The notes below the pieces were generated by a model, which had not been told where the DNA came from, made no database searches, and worked only from the letters and a program-made list of their open reading frames with translations. Shown one piece after another: positions 44,092 to 54,272 of a stretch of 64,000 nt of DNA. Position numbers and translations under genes: made by a program. The stretch lies in NCBI GenBank assembly GCA_038373885.1, contig JAWZYV010013030.1, forward strand, positions 310,001-374,000, given 5' to 3'. Source of the stretch: Cheiracanthium punctorium (lineage: Eukaryota; Arthropoda; Arachnida; Araneae; Cheiracanthiidae). Numbering within the stretch: the stretch's first letter is position 1; the number at the start of each line of letters is the position of its first letter.

Positions 44092-44375
44092 GATTGTAAA
44101 ATAGTGTTAGTAGGCGATTTTAATATAGATTTCAATTCCAAATATGTGTTTTATGAAAAAAAGACAAAAATGCACACAGATGGATTATGATGACCATTCC
44201 AAACAGTATTTTAAATGGTTGAAGTATAATTGGAATATTCTTGGCAAAGATTGTAAAGCAGTTTCAGTAGGAGAGTTCAAGATAGATTTCGATTCCAAAA
44301 ATGTGTTCTATGGAACAAGAAAAGTTGATTCCTATTTTAACGCCCCCCACACTTGCCAACCTAAAAAATCCTAGA
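44092..44375 (+). pseudogene. endonuclease/exonuclease (EEP)-domain fragment, duplicated
   Basis: Codons from 44,092 read DCKIVLVGDFNIDFNSKYV. The L-V-G-D-F-N-I-D-F pattern is the conserved metal-binding GDFN motif of the AP-endonuclease-like domain of non-LTR retrotransposons. A diverged second copy starts at 44,250 (DCKAVSVGEFKIDFDSKNVF) in which the catalytic D and N are replaced by E and K. A third, more decayed, begins near 44,748. Each copy is only about 30-60 codons before stops. The copies look like tandem duplications of a dead fragment. Confidence 0.5.
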
Positions 44376-45884
44376 GAACCTAGCGACTCCTAGAGAACAA
44401 GCTTAAAAATGCACCAGTTAAGGAATTTTAAGACTCTTAATTATTAAAACTACATTAATTGGCACAAACCAAATAAATAAATAAAAACAAAAACAAATTA
44501 GTAATGCTGAACTTACATGTTGTTCAAAACCGCCATTTTTATATTAGGGTTGCCACATAAATGCAAAAAGTCGCCATGGTAACTGAATATCTATAGTTAT
44601 CGTCCCCTAGGCGACAGGAGAGGGGGGGGGGGTTGAAGTAGGAATCAACCCAAAAAACACAAACACGGCACACTCGTGGATTATGAATCACATTCCAAAT
44701 AGTATTTAAAACGGTGAAGCACAGATGGAATATGCGGATTGACAAAGATTGTAAAACAGTTTTATTTAAGATAAATTTCGATTTTAAGGATAATAATTTT
44801 AAGGATGTGTTTTATGGAACAAGGGAGAAAAATATGGCACACTCATGAATAATGACACACTTTCCAATTTAATGGAATAAGGGAAGAAAATAGAGAAGAC
44901 GACAGTGGCGTGCGCACGTTCGGGGATTCCCCGAAATTTTAAGATTGAAAAGGATTTTTTTTTTAAATAAAAGTGAGCTTTTTGTTTGATCATCATATAT
45001 TTCATTTTAAAAGGTGTTCAAGTTACTTATATATACATATTTGTTGAACGAATGGCCCATTTCTCGTTTTTTTTAAGGCCAGTTTTTGAAAGAGGACAAA
45101 TTCCTCAGTTTAACTTTGTCTTCTGGGCCCGCTGGGATTGAAAATTCAGTCAGGCAAAGATCATGGCAGAAACATTTTTTTTTTTTTTTAACCTCCCTTC
45201 GTTGAAAAATCTACTAATGTGGATAGTCTTGTCTTCAGGCTTCCACCTTCTTTCGAACAGAAGGATAGCCTCAAATTTCTCTGGACAGTCCAAAGTATCG
45301 CTTCTTTTGTTTGAGCTGCGAATTAGTTCCAGATGTTTTAACCCTGTTTTCCTGAAGTAGCACCTTAAAAAAGAGGGGCCATTCGATGTTGAAAAAGCTT
45401 GAAATTTCTGGACTATTCTATGCATTCAAACGCATGTCCTTCTCCCTTCGGCTAGTTGAAATATCTGGATCCCTGATTCTAGTCTGATTCATTGAGAAAG
45501 ATGTGGGATTCTACGTTGTTCATTTTTCAGTGTAGCCGACGTTGGGTAAGATCAGTAGCGATGAGAATTGCTGGCTGAACAGTTGCATTGTTGGATCTGC
45601 TAAAGCTATGCGAAGTTTATTTTTGTATTGTCAACTTTTGGTTGAATATATGGCAGTAATAATTGTAATCCTTTCGTAATTATTTGAAGAAAGAAAAAAT
45701 TCAAAACTCTGAAAAACTGTTTTGTTGTAAGTTCGTCTAAAACGGAACAAATGAAAACAGTGCGAATACTGCGTCTACATCTGAAGAATTAGTTTGCATG
45801 ATTATTAGTTAAGTAAATTATGGAGAGTCATCAGTGTGTGTTTGTGAAACTGCCTGCCTGCTCGACATTGAAAGTGAAGGCAGC
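44376..45884. other. intergenic DNA, no gene supported
   Basis: Includes the third decayed copy of the EEP-like fragment (44,690-44,830), a cagtggcgtgcgcacg string at 44,905 that looks like a DNA-transposon end without a partner, and a GC-richer patch at 45,210-45,480. The patch has an unrecognised 91-codon minus-strand frame (45,150-45,425) and a T-run. Confidence 0.35.
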
Positions 45885-46105
45885 CTCACCATGGCACAGT
45901 GGTTATGTCACTGGAAATGGTAGGCTGGCGAAGTGTGAAGGTCCTGGGTTCAGGTCCCATCGCGCGTCCGTCGACCAAACCGTTCGGAGTTTTCCGTGGT
46001 TTTCTTTGAAACTTAGCGTAAATGCGGGTTAGGACACCTTAGAAAGACCCCCACGGAGGGCACCCTCCTTTGCGTTGGCTTTCTGGCGAGGATTTATAAA
46101 CGGGC
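45885..46105 (+). repeat. tRNA-derived SINE, best copy
   Basis: An A-box-like TGGCACAGTGG (45,892-45,902) and a B-box-like GGTTCAGGTCC (45,947-45,957) lie about 45 bp apart, the spacing of a tRNA-type internal RNA polymerase III promoter. Downstream is a GC-rich body (catcgcgcgtccgtcgacc, gttttccgtgg, gcgggttaggacacctta, aaagacccccacgg) shared in order with the copies at 46.55 and 20.4 kb. It does not fold as a functional tRNA, so it is a SINE. Confidence 0.65.
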
Positions 46106-46544
46106 TTCGAGAAAAGCACACAAATACGATACACATGTTCACAAGAACAATAAATGAAGGCAAGTCTCGTGTTGAAAGAGCGACATTTGGAGTGCCCGAT
46201 ACCCACACAACAAAAATTTCTGAGACGTTTGGCAATGATATTTTACTTTTCGCTATTCCCACAACTATAACCATGTCTGACTGAGAGATTACAAGCAATA
46301 CAAAATATTTGGATTCTTTCTGTAAATTACACTTTTCCTGAACAAAAATTTATATCTAAAAAGTGGCAATTTCAGATATCATGGATCAAAAATTTTTTTG
46401 GCTAGCCTAATCAAAAACTGAAAACGGCGCTTATTCCAAATATTACGTTTTGTTTCCTCCAACTGTTTTCGTTGCCGGGAAAGGTAACCACCAGTCTAAG
46501 TTTTGAAATTTTGAGTAGGCATATTTTATAAACCCCCCCCCAAT
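46106..46544. other. intergenic DNA
   Basis: No gene. The opposed frames at 46,029-46,298 lie over the SINE tail and its flank, without a domain. Confidence 0.35.
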
Positions 46545-46750
46545 CAATTATGATGCTCTTGCAACGTCTGTGGTCCAGGGTTAAGGCCTGTCGCGTGGCT
46601 GTCGATCTAATGGCTTGAAGTTTTGGTTGATTTTCTCCAGGTGTAATGTGCGGTAGAACCCTTTAAAAAAGTCTTCCCTCCAAAGCACACGCATCCTCTC
46701 TTTAGGCAGATAGCCCTCGGCTAGCATTGCCTTAACCACAATATCAAATC
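46545..46750 (+). repeat. tRNA-derived SINE, diverged copy
   Basis: Same word order as the copy at 45,885: decayed B box (cagggttaaggcc), cgcgtggctgtcgatc, gattttctccagg, ggtagaaccctttaaaaa, cttccctccaaagc, and a tail with ttaggcagatagccctcgg and ttaaccacaata. It preserves a 3' part that is missing or changed in the first copy. Confidence 0.6.
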
Positions 46751-46757
46751 AGAAGAG

Positions 46758-47135
46758 GTTTAGAGACCTTTTTTTGACGACAGCTGGCTGTGCCAGGGTC
46801 GTCAAAAAAGGGTCTCTAGATCTGTGGCACGCGATGAACGTTTCGATCGTCCGCCATCTTGCTGTTAGTTAAGTCGAGCGATGGCAATGGCTGCCCTTTT
46901 TTCAGCATTGGGCAATCTATCCAGCTATTCTCGCATTCTTCCATTTATCGGTAGATGTCAGTGCTGTTAAAAATAATCTTGACAATTTTTTTACGGGAAT
47001 TGACGTAAAGGATTCTCGTGGAGCTATGTCACCCGCAACTATTTTTATAGAAACCAAATCTATTCTTCGTGACTAGCAACGGTCAAAACGTCAGAGTTTG
47101 GTGTTCCCAGAGTGGGAACACTGCGCGTTAAAGGG
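46758..47135. mobile_element. piggyBac-like palindromic MITE, copy 2 (left-truncated)
   Basis: The right end gcgttaaaggg is followed by TTAA (47,136-47,139). The shared body matches copy 1 (cagcattgggcaatctatcc, gagctatgtcacccgcaac, ttggtgttcccagag). The left part starts abruptly within the inner palindrome near gagacctttttttgacgac, so the outer left arm is lost. Confidence 0.75.
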
Positions 47136-47139
47136 TTAA

Positions 47140-47800
47140 AAATTTGTTGCAGTGAAAATAATCATTGAGTTGCAAATAAAAATATCAAATTAAAAACCAC
47201 ATTATAGCCCTAACCTTTCCTTCTTAAAATCTTCTTGTTTGTATGATAAATAAGTATAGAATAAGGAATCTCTTATTTCAAACTCTGTCATAAATAAAAT
47301 ACTAAGCAAATAGTCTGGTACACTCTGATCGCGATCCTTGCTCCACCCCTGATAGTTATTCTCACACTGGCATTAGTAAGTCAGTTGTGCATGTAATTTC
47401 ACTTTCTAATATTTTGTCAAAAGTTCCAGGTACAATTCTGTGTGTAATCTAAAATAATGACTTAACAGTATTTTGGTGTATGGTAAAACAATGAACGTAT
47501 GTTTTTGACTTAGTGTTTTACTTTATTTTGGTATAACAGCAGTTTTTCTTTTGTGTGCGTATGTGTTCTAATAAATATTTATTTTACACCTATTTTGATA
47601 ACTGAAACATATTTTAATTGAAATAAATTTTATTGAATTTTAACTTTATTAATTACTAAAGTAAATATTTTTAATAATGTTACTAAAATATGTTTAATAA
47701 TTAAAACTATTTTATTTTTTATACAATTATTAAAATAAACATTTCTTAATAATACTATATTTTTAATGAAATACGTTGGATATTATAGTACGTCAGAATT
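47140..47800. other. AT-rich DNA upstream of the ephrin leader
   Basis: No gene. 47,580-47,770 is extremely AT-rich, made of taataattaaaat-type words. Confidence 0.4.
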
Positions 47801-48424
47801 AGGCTCTATGTGACAAAGGGCTTGCAAAAGGTTTTATCCTTGGGGCACCGACTTGGCTCTGTTTTGTTCTCCTCTGTACACAGACATTTCTGTTCATTTA
47901 GATTTACCCGTCTCGTAAACGATCTCAGCTTCACTGCAACGCAACAAGCAGAGAGCATTTGGAGAACCGGGATCATTCCGCCAGCACGAATTCGCCCTCA
48001 TTCTAATACGCATCGGCAGATGGCGCTAGTGCACTTATCTCGTCAGCAGGGAAAAGTTTTTATCCATTCAAAGAACCGCAACAAGAAAAATCACACCTCG
48101 GCGCAATTCGAAAGACCGGTTAGCTAGCTTTGGCTTTCCACCAACAAAATAACAATAAAACATAGAGAACGGAGAGGGGGGGAATAATAATCAAAATAAT
48201 AAAAAAGCTGCATTGACGCTTCAAGAGGGAAATCTCCAAATAAATAAACAACCAAAGAAAGAAGATAAGTGTACGAACACGTTGTGGGATAGACAGAAAG
48301 AAATCGCATTAGATAGCTAGTGCCGGTTCTCAGCGGACGCACACGGTAGTGTTATTATTCACACTTTTTGCGTTAGAGTGAGCGTGTGCGGGGTTGTTTT
48401 GATTTCAAACCTGTGTTATAAACA
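47801..48424 (+). promoter_or_regulatory. ephrin 5' flank and leader
   Basis: G+C rises here compared with both sides, and the stretch is free of recognisable repeats, as expected for a promoter with a 5' untranslated leader joined directly to the first coding exon. The part after 48,130 is purine-rich with AATAA-type words, then a GC-richer segment (48,320-48,395). I cannot fix the start site: no TATA box is well placed and no TCAGTY initiator is obvious. The 105-codon frame at 47,810-48,127 has no recognisable domain and is taken as non-coding. Confidence 0.45.
48017..48031 (+). promoter_or_regulatory. CTCF-like motif CAGATGGCGCTAGTG
   Basis: The core AGATGGCGC resembles the AGNNGGCGC core of the insect CTCF binding motif. 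It lies about 400 bp upstream of the ephrin start codon in the GC-richer promoter stretch. A single short match can be chance. Confidence 0.3.
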
Positions 48425-48540
48425 ATGACACCCTGCGGAATGTTTATGGTGGTTTTAATTGTGGGGATCACCCTGGTGATACCGGAACTGGTGATATCCA
48501 AGAAGGTATTCGACTTACACTGGAACACGACAAATCCCAT
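48425..48540 (+). CDS. ephrin, first coding exon (partial gene)
   Basis: Ephrins are extracellular ligands of Eph receptor tyrosine kinases, acting in contact-dependent repulsion and axon guidance. This exon encodes 38 residues plus two bases: a hydrophobic signal peptide (about residues 6-24, MFMVVLIVGITLVIPELVI), then KKVFDLHWNTTNP. The H/Y-W-N-(S/T)-(S/T)-N-P segment is the first strand of the ephrin receptor-binding domain; vertebrate ephrins have W-N-S-S-N, and NTT is a glycosylation sequon at the corresponding place. In-frame TAA at 48,419-48,421 and an A at -3 fix the ATG; Met6 and Met8 are alternatives. It ends ...CCC AT|GTGAGT, a consensus donor leaving a phase-2 intron, so residue 39 (Ile or Met) is split. 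The rest of the domain and the C-terminal anchor lie beyond the window. Confidence 0.78.
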
Positions 48541-48789
48541 GTGAGTACCTTTTAGATTAAAATAAAAGGTGATGGGACTTTCAATGGAGAGAAATCTCGC
48601 CTGAATACTATGTGGACATCGTGTATGAAAGCACTAAACTGATGATAAACACCCCATTTTTTCACCATCCCCCTAAAAATTTTCATATTTCGTTTTAAAA
48701 ATTCCGTGACACTGGTGAAATTACAACATATGTTCCCGTAGAGTAAACTATTTACCAATGCTGAGTTAAAAATGTAAACAACTAAATTA

Positions 48790-49445
48790 AACTTTTCCAT
48801 CACTAACTAGAAGTCACTGATACATTTTTGAAGTCTTTAAAGCACTTTTTTAAAAACACTTTATCCTTTCATGCATAAATTAAAGAATTTCATCACCTAA
48901 GTTATACTATTATAATCTATGTTCACATATAGTGAGCTGTTCAGCTATGACGAATTCAAATAATAATCTGCGTCTTAAATATGAACTTTTCCTTCTTTAG
49001 TGAGAATTTAAAAAAATAAAAAATATAAATTTAAAAACAACTTTTTTGAAGTCTTTTAAGCACTTTTTTAAAAGCATTATCTCCTTAATACAAAAAACTT
49101 TAAAATTTCATTATGCAAGTTAACGTCATAATTCAATATTTACATATAGTAACTGTTCAGTATTGACAAATTCAAATTATAGACTGCGTTAAAAAAATGA
49201 ACTTTTCCTTCTTTAGTGAGAATTTATAAAAATAAAAATATAAATTAAAAAAAAACTTTTTTGAAGTCTTTAAAGTACTTTTTTAAAAGCATTATCTCCT
49301 TAATACAAAAAACTTTAAAATTTCATTATGCAAGTTAACGTCATAATACAATATTTACATATAGTAACTGTTCAATATTGACAAATTCTAATTATAGACT
49401 GCGTTAAAAAAATAAACTTTTCCATCTCCAGCGAGAATTAAAGGA
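48790..49445. repeat. ~215-bp tandem triplication in intron 1
   Basis: The segment with aacttttcc, a gtgagaattt word, tttttgaagtcttt(t)aa, agcacttttttaaaa and an acatatagt(g/a)a(g)ctgttca(g) core recurs. The tttttgaagtc landmark lies at 48,823, 49,043 and 49,257, giving periods of 220 and 214 bp; a partial fourth unit starts near 49,418. The second and third units are nearly identical and the first is more diverged. It starts about 250 bp after exon 1. Confidence 0.9.
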
Positions 49446-50518
49446 AAGCAACACTTTTTTAAAAAAATGTCTTTGCTGCATTTTTTAAAATTTCTTAAAA
49501 GGGTAAGAGATATTTGACTTCTATATACAAAATTTCATAAACATCATCATTCTATGCCAAAAATAATCAAAATTATATTAACAATTATTTGTTTACTCCG
49601 TGGCTAAACAAATTATTATTGATAAATATTTAACTTCCCTCACCCCCCATCAAAAAACTTATATAACAAAAATAATATTTCTATTACTGGAATATTTCAT
49701 GTTGATATGGAAATAAACCTATTATGGTATCATATTGATAAAAAGCATTGCCTTTTCCATATTTTTTTAACTTTAATTTTGATTTGTATTCCAAGATCCA
49801 TACATGAAGTACATCAATGCAAATTGAGCACTCACTTTGTAGAAGTAGGGTTCTCCAAAATTCACGTTAATCATTTTTTTTATCCACTTAGTTTTGCATC
49901 GAAGACCATATTTAATAGCATTGTTAAAAATTCTTTATTTATAAAATTCTTTAAAGTGTTCAAATCTGTTTTATATGATTGGGAAATTCATTATTTAAGT
50001 GCTGTTTTTGCAATATTCTGCAAAAAGGGCAATATTATATTTTTAATTATTAAGAATACATCATTTAAAAATTAAAATTTCAGAGTTTTAGCCATTCAAA
50101 ACTTAGTTATCTGAAATAAACTTGAAGATGAAAAATTAGAGATACTGGAAGAAAATTTTATTTATCAATGTCATTAAAAACATTATCATAAGAAGATAAC
50201 TCAAATGCGTTATGAAAACGCATTCGTTTACTACTCTTTGAAAGTTATTTATAAGCAAAATTACAGGAATTGTTTTAAAATTATCACGTTTGTAAAATGA
50301 CATTAGAATATTTTTGTAATTTGTTAGAATTCATCAACGAGATCACTAGAAACGAGAATAACGAGTACAAAATTTAATTTTCATTCGATAGATGAATTGC
50401 GAGCCTATTTTGAAATCTCAAGAGGACTTTTAGTGAAGTTGGTTATAAAACTTCCTTAGATATTTTTGGTAGTTGTTTAACAATATTTCATTCCTCTAGA
50501 GAAGGCGGAAATTTTATT

Positions 50519-51058
50519 TTAACCCTTTGTATCACCTTGTTGCAGATATGCAACATACCAATTAATGCTTCATAAATAAATCATAGTGTATTAAAAACTA
50601 TTAAAATGACTGGTTTTTTTTTAACGCGAACATAAAATTTTTGTTTTAAAAATCTGAAAAGTTTGTGATATTTAATTAATATTCTAACACAAAACTATAT
50701 TTGGTTCTTCAGCTGTCGCACAATTAATTATTACAGCACTTACGGTGTTTTTTTTTTTTTTTTTTTTGTTCGTCAACATTACAAGAATGTTAATGATATA
50801 TATATATTTTAATGTTCTCAGCTCCAACTGTTCATAAGCACTTCAGTAACACTTTGGTATACTGAAGATATATTTTCATATAACACAAAAATAAATATAA
50901 CTGTTTAATTGAATTTTAAATTAAAAGTATTTTGGTCAATAAAATATACATCAATTATAAAACTTGAAAATAAAGACTTTCAGTATGTTTATAATCTGCT
51001 TCTGCCCATTGTAGTATAAAAGTTTGTTAGTTTAAGTTGCTGAGATTTAAAGGGTTAA
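50519..51058. mobile_element. 540-bp piggyBac-like MITE
   Basis: TTAA at both edges (50,519-50,522 and 51,055-51,058) with CCCTTTGTATC inside the left and AAAGGG before the right. Next to the left end is a small palindrome, ttgcagatatgcaa. No coding capacity. A T-run sits at 50,749-50,769. Confidence 0.7.
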
Positions 51059-53078
51059 GGGGATTTAATCCGCTCTCATTTCATATAAATTATTCTTTTG
51101 AATCAATTTTTGCTCTACATAAGATTATCCTTTAACTTATAAAAAACTTCAGTCACGGGAAATAGGAAATATACTTCTAGCAACATGAAATAAAATTATT
51201 TATGAATACTCTGTCACTACGTTAAACGAGAAACTACAATTATATGCAGTACACAGAAACGTTTTCCTTTCTTTTATTATTTTTACTGAACTTGTTACAA
51301 TTAGTCCTTAAAAAATATTCTTTCAAGAAATAACATGTCTCATGACTTTTAAATGATTTTAAAAGTAGACCAATTCCGTCAGATATTTAAGAAATTCAGA
51401 ATATTGCCTTATACGAGCTGTGTTATGGATTGTTACAAGCGATAAACGATGCAGACAGTTAAACTTTGTAAAGTAAATAAATTACATTAAGTGAGAACAA
51501 TTAGAAAATACAGTACGTTTATGAATTTTTATCGGAATATTGCATAAATATAATAGGAATAATTTATAAGAGTGCACAGTAGAGCTTATGGATTGATATT
51601 CGGAATTTTTTTAGAGCTTCTCTACCGAAGTTTGTTTCTTTTTAAAAATGTTCAAAAGTCCATCATTTTTGAAAGAATAGCCTCGAGTACTTCTAAACAA
51701 AACTAGCATCCTTTCTTAATTCTGCGCAATAAATTGACTTTCCGTTCACTTCAAAAACTTTAATCTTCTCGCATTTTTTAGCTTTAATCCAAAATTGTCC
51801 TTACAGTTTTAATACATTTGACTTCTTCCGTCTAATTGTCTTTCTTTTTTAGAACATATGTTTAATTTAAATATTTCACCTACTTCCTTTTTAAGGTTTA
51901 TTGTTAAAAAGTCTATAGTACCTTATTAAAAATTAAGGTAATAATAGCAATATAGCTTCACATTTGCTGTTATAGTATAAAATACTCTAAAATTCACAGA
52001 TTCCAGATCTTCTCTAGAAAAATTAAAGTCCAAAGTGATAGACCGTTAAATATTTAATTGTAAATTTGAAAGAGTTGCATTTTAATAAATGCTCGGAAAT
52101 ATTTTTTTTTAATGCACTAAAAATACGTTCTGTTTATGCAGCTCTAATAAAGTGAGCCTAATTTTTGCATATTTAATATACACAATTTCTGTATAAATTA
52201 ACGTTACTTAAAATTGTAAATACTTAATTGACTACATTTAAAGTAGTTTAATTTATAAATTCACTTAGCAAAATCAATTTTGATATTTAACTATGCATAA
52301 ATATTAAATTGATTTATTCTTTACAGTAAAACACATTTGCCAGTTTAAACTAATATTAGATTAAATATTCATTCTTATATATTACTGTAGTTAAAAATTT
52401 AATTATCTCGTATGTGTAACATTTAAATGTGCATGATTTGCATTTGCATTCATGAATTTCTAAAAAAAAAAGTAATTAATTTTAGCGTATTCGTACTTTT
52501 TAAATTGCAAAATAAGTTGCTTTCACCAATTTCAAAGACTTTAAAGGCATGTGTCGCAGAATTTATATATAATAAATACCGAATACACAGAACGCAAGTA
52601 TAAAAATTGATTGTTTAAATATTTATTCATTATAAAAAAAATTCTTACGCTGCATATAAAAATAAAACAAGTGTTGGGAAGCACGTATTTAAATTTTGGA
52701 TAAGATGCTGCCAAGTATGTTATAAAAAGAAACGTTTCCTTTGTGTATACATTAAAATATTTTTTCTTTTCTTTTAAACTAAATTAAATATTTATGAGGT
52801 TTTATTTTATTGATTTATTTATTTTTTCATATAAGGTTAGTTTTAAATTCATTGTTAAATATTAAAATAGTATTTTAGTTTAAATAAGATAAATTTAAAA
52901 TTTCAGTTTATAAATTGAAATTGAAGTATTTTTACCCTGTTTAGAAGCTTGATTATTTTGTGCCAACATTTTTAAATACTGATACAAAACATTTTTATTC
53001 GTAATAATGTCTAAAATCACCAACAGACAAAAGAAAGCTTTGACAGTAAAAAGCATTTACCATTGATGCAACACGTAC

Positions 53079-53103
53079 GCGCGCGCGCACACACACACAC
53101 ACA

Positions 53104-53175
<72 letters not shown>

Positions 53176-53176
53176 C
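53079..53176. repeat. (CG)n(CA)n microsatellite
   Basis: A (CG)n stretch of about 10 bp runs into about 80 bp of CA repeats and ends in TA repeats. Alternating purine-pyrimidine runs of this kind can adopt Z-DNA. The VCVCVC reading frame over it is an artefact. Confidence 0.97.
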
Positions 53177-54157
53177 ATAAAGATTGATCATCTGTGTTGA
53201 CAAAATCTCTATAAATGTCAATGAATATTATCATAATAGCATAATTTTCCCTAAAAATAAGTCTATTTTCAAAAAAATTCCTGAAAACCTACCTTTTACT
53301 TCACTTGTATAGCAGAGCTAACTTCTGAAACCTGACGCAAACTGAAATATGGAATTTGTAATGTGTAAATTTTAATTATAAAATCTAAAAATTAGCTGCA
53401 TGGTGTTATGAAAACAAGTTAATGAGAACAGTTTGTTCGATGATTCACAAAGTTTACCTAATTTGAAATAGCTAATACACCTAATTTTAGTACTTTAAAC
53501 ACACAATAAACAGATAAAAATTCATTGCATGTCTCTTACATTTAATCCTCTCCAAAGTGAAAATTTTCTAACAGACATGGTTGCTGGTTAAGCTTATTTT
53601 TTACCAGACTCTTAGTAGAATCTGGAAGCCAAAATCCATATTGATGAAGTGACAATTTAAACGTATTTTAATTACTTAATTTTTCATTGTAAAGAAACAG
53701 CGAAAATATTTGTAACGTAATAGAAAAACCATTAGAAATTTGGGCGATTTTAAATCATTCAGTTAAAATTTGTTTGTTGCAGGACAATTAATAATAGACC
53801 CTTTTTATTTCTAATTGCCACACAATTTTTTATGGAATTAATAGGACGTTTTTTAAAAACTTCGCGTCTGTTGAGCGTCAGTCGCCATTATGGACCTAAT
53901 TTTTTTACCAGCAACTAAGGATAAAGAACCACTTGGTGAGTGACAACTGTCATTTGCGAGGTTTGCTTCCATTAGATTAAAGACTGTATTAAGAACAATG
54001 CATAAGTACATTTAGCATGCATTGTTTAAACAAAATGAAAATCAACCTATTTTGATAATCTACTGCAAAAACATAAACTACAAAACTCGTTCAAGGTAAT
54101 TATTTTTACCCCTATTAAATAAATTTCTAGAAAGATTATTGCAATATATGCGTATGT

Positions 54158-54272
54158 ATAAACGTATATATATATATGTGTGTTTGTGTGTGTGTGTGTG
54201 CGTATAATATTTGTCTATCTATCTGTATATATATATGCATATTGTTATATACATATGTATGTATGTATGTAT
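54158..54272. repeat. TA/TG/TATG compound microsatellite
   Basis: Short runs of tatata, tgtgtg, ctat and tatg words in succession. Confidence 0.9.

Noticed and set aside
45150..45425. 91-codon minus-strand frame in a GC-richer patch
   Set aside because: No recognisable domain and a poly-K run from a T-tract; kept only as an unassigned patch.
45892..45957. A functional tRNA gene
   Set aside because: A- and B-box-like words are present, but the arms do not form a cloverleaf, and the body continues as a dispersed repeat; it is a SINE.
47810..48127. 105-codon frame just upstream of ephrin
   Set aside because: No domain, no homologous pattern, and it is separated from the ephrin ATG by an in-frame stop; best explained as promoter or leader.
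49707..50075. 122-codon frame in the ephrin intron
   Set aside because: Low-complexity, rich in F, I, K and L codons expected from AT-rich DNA; no ephrin-like cysteines or motif.
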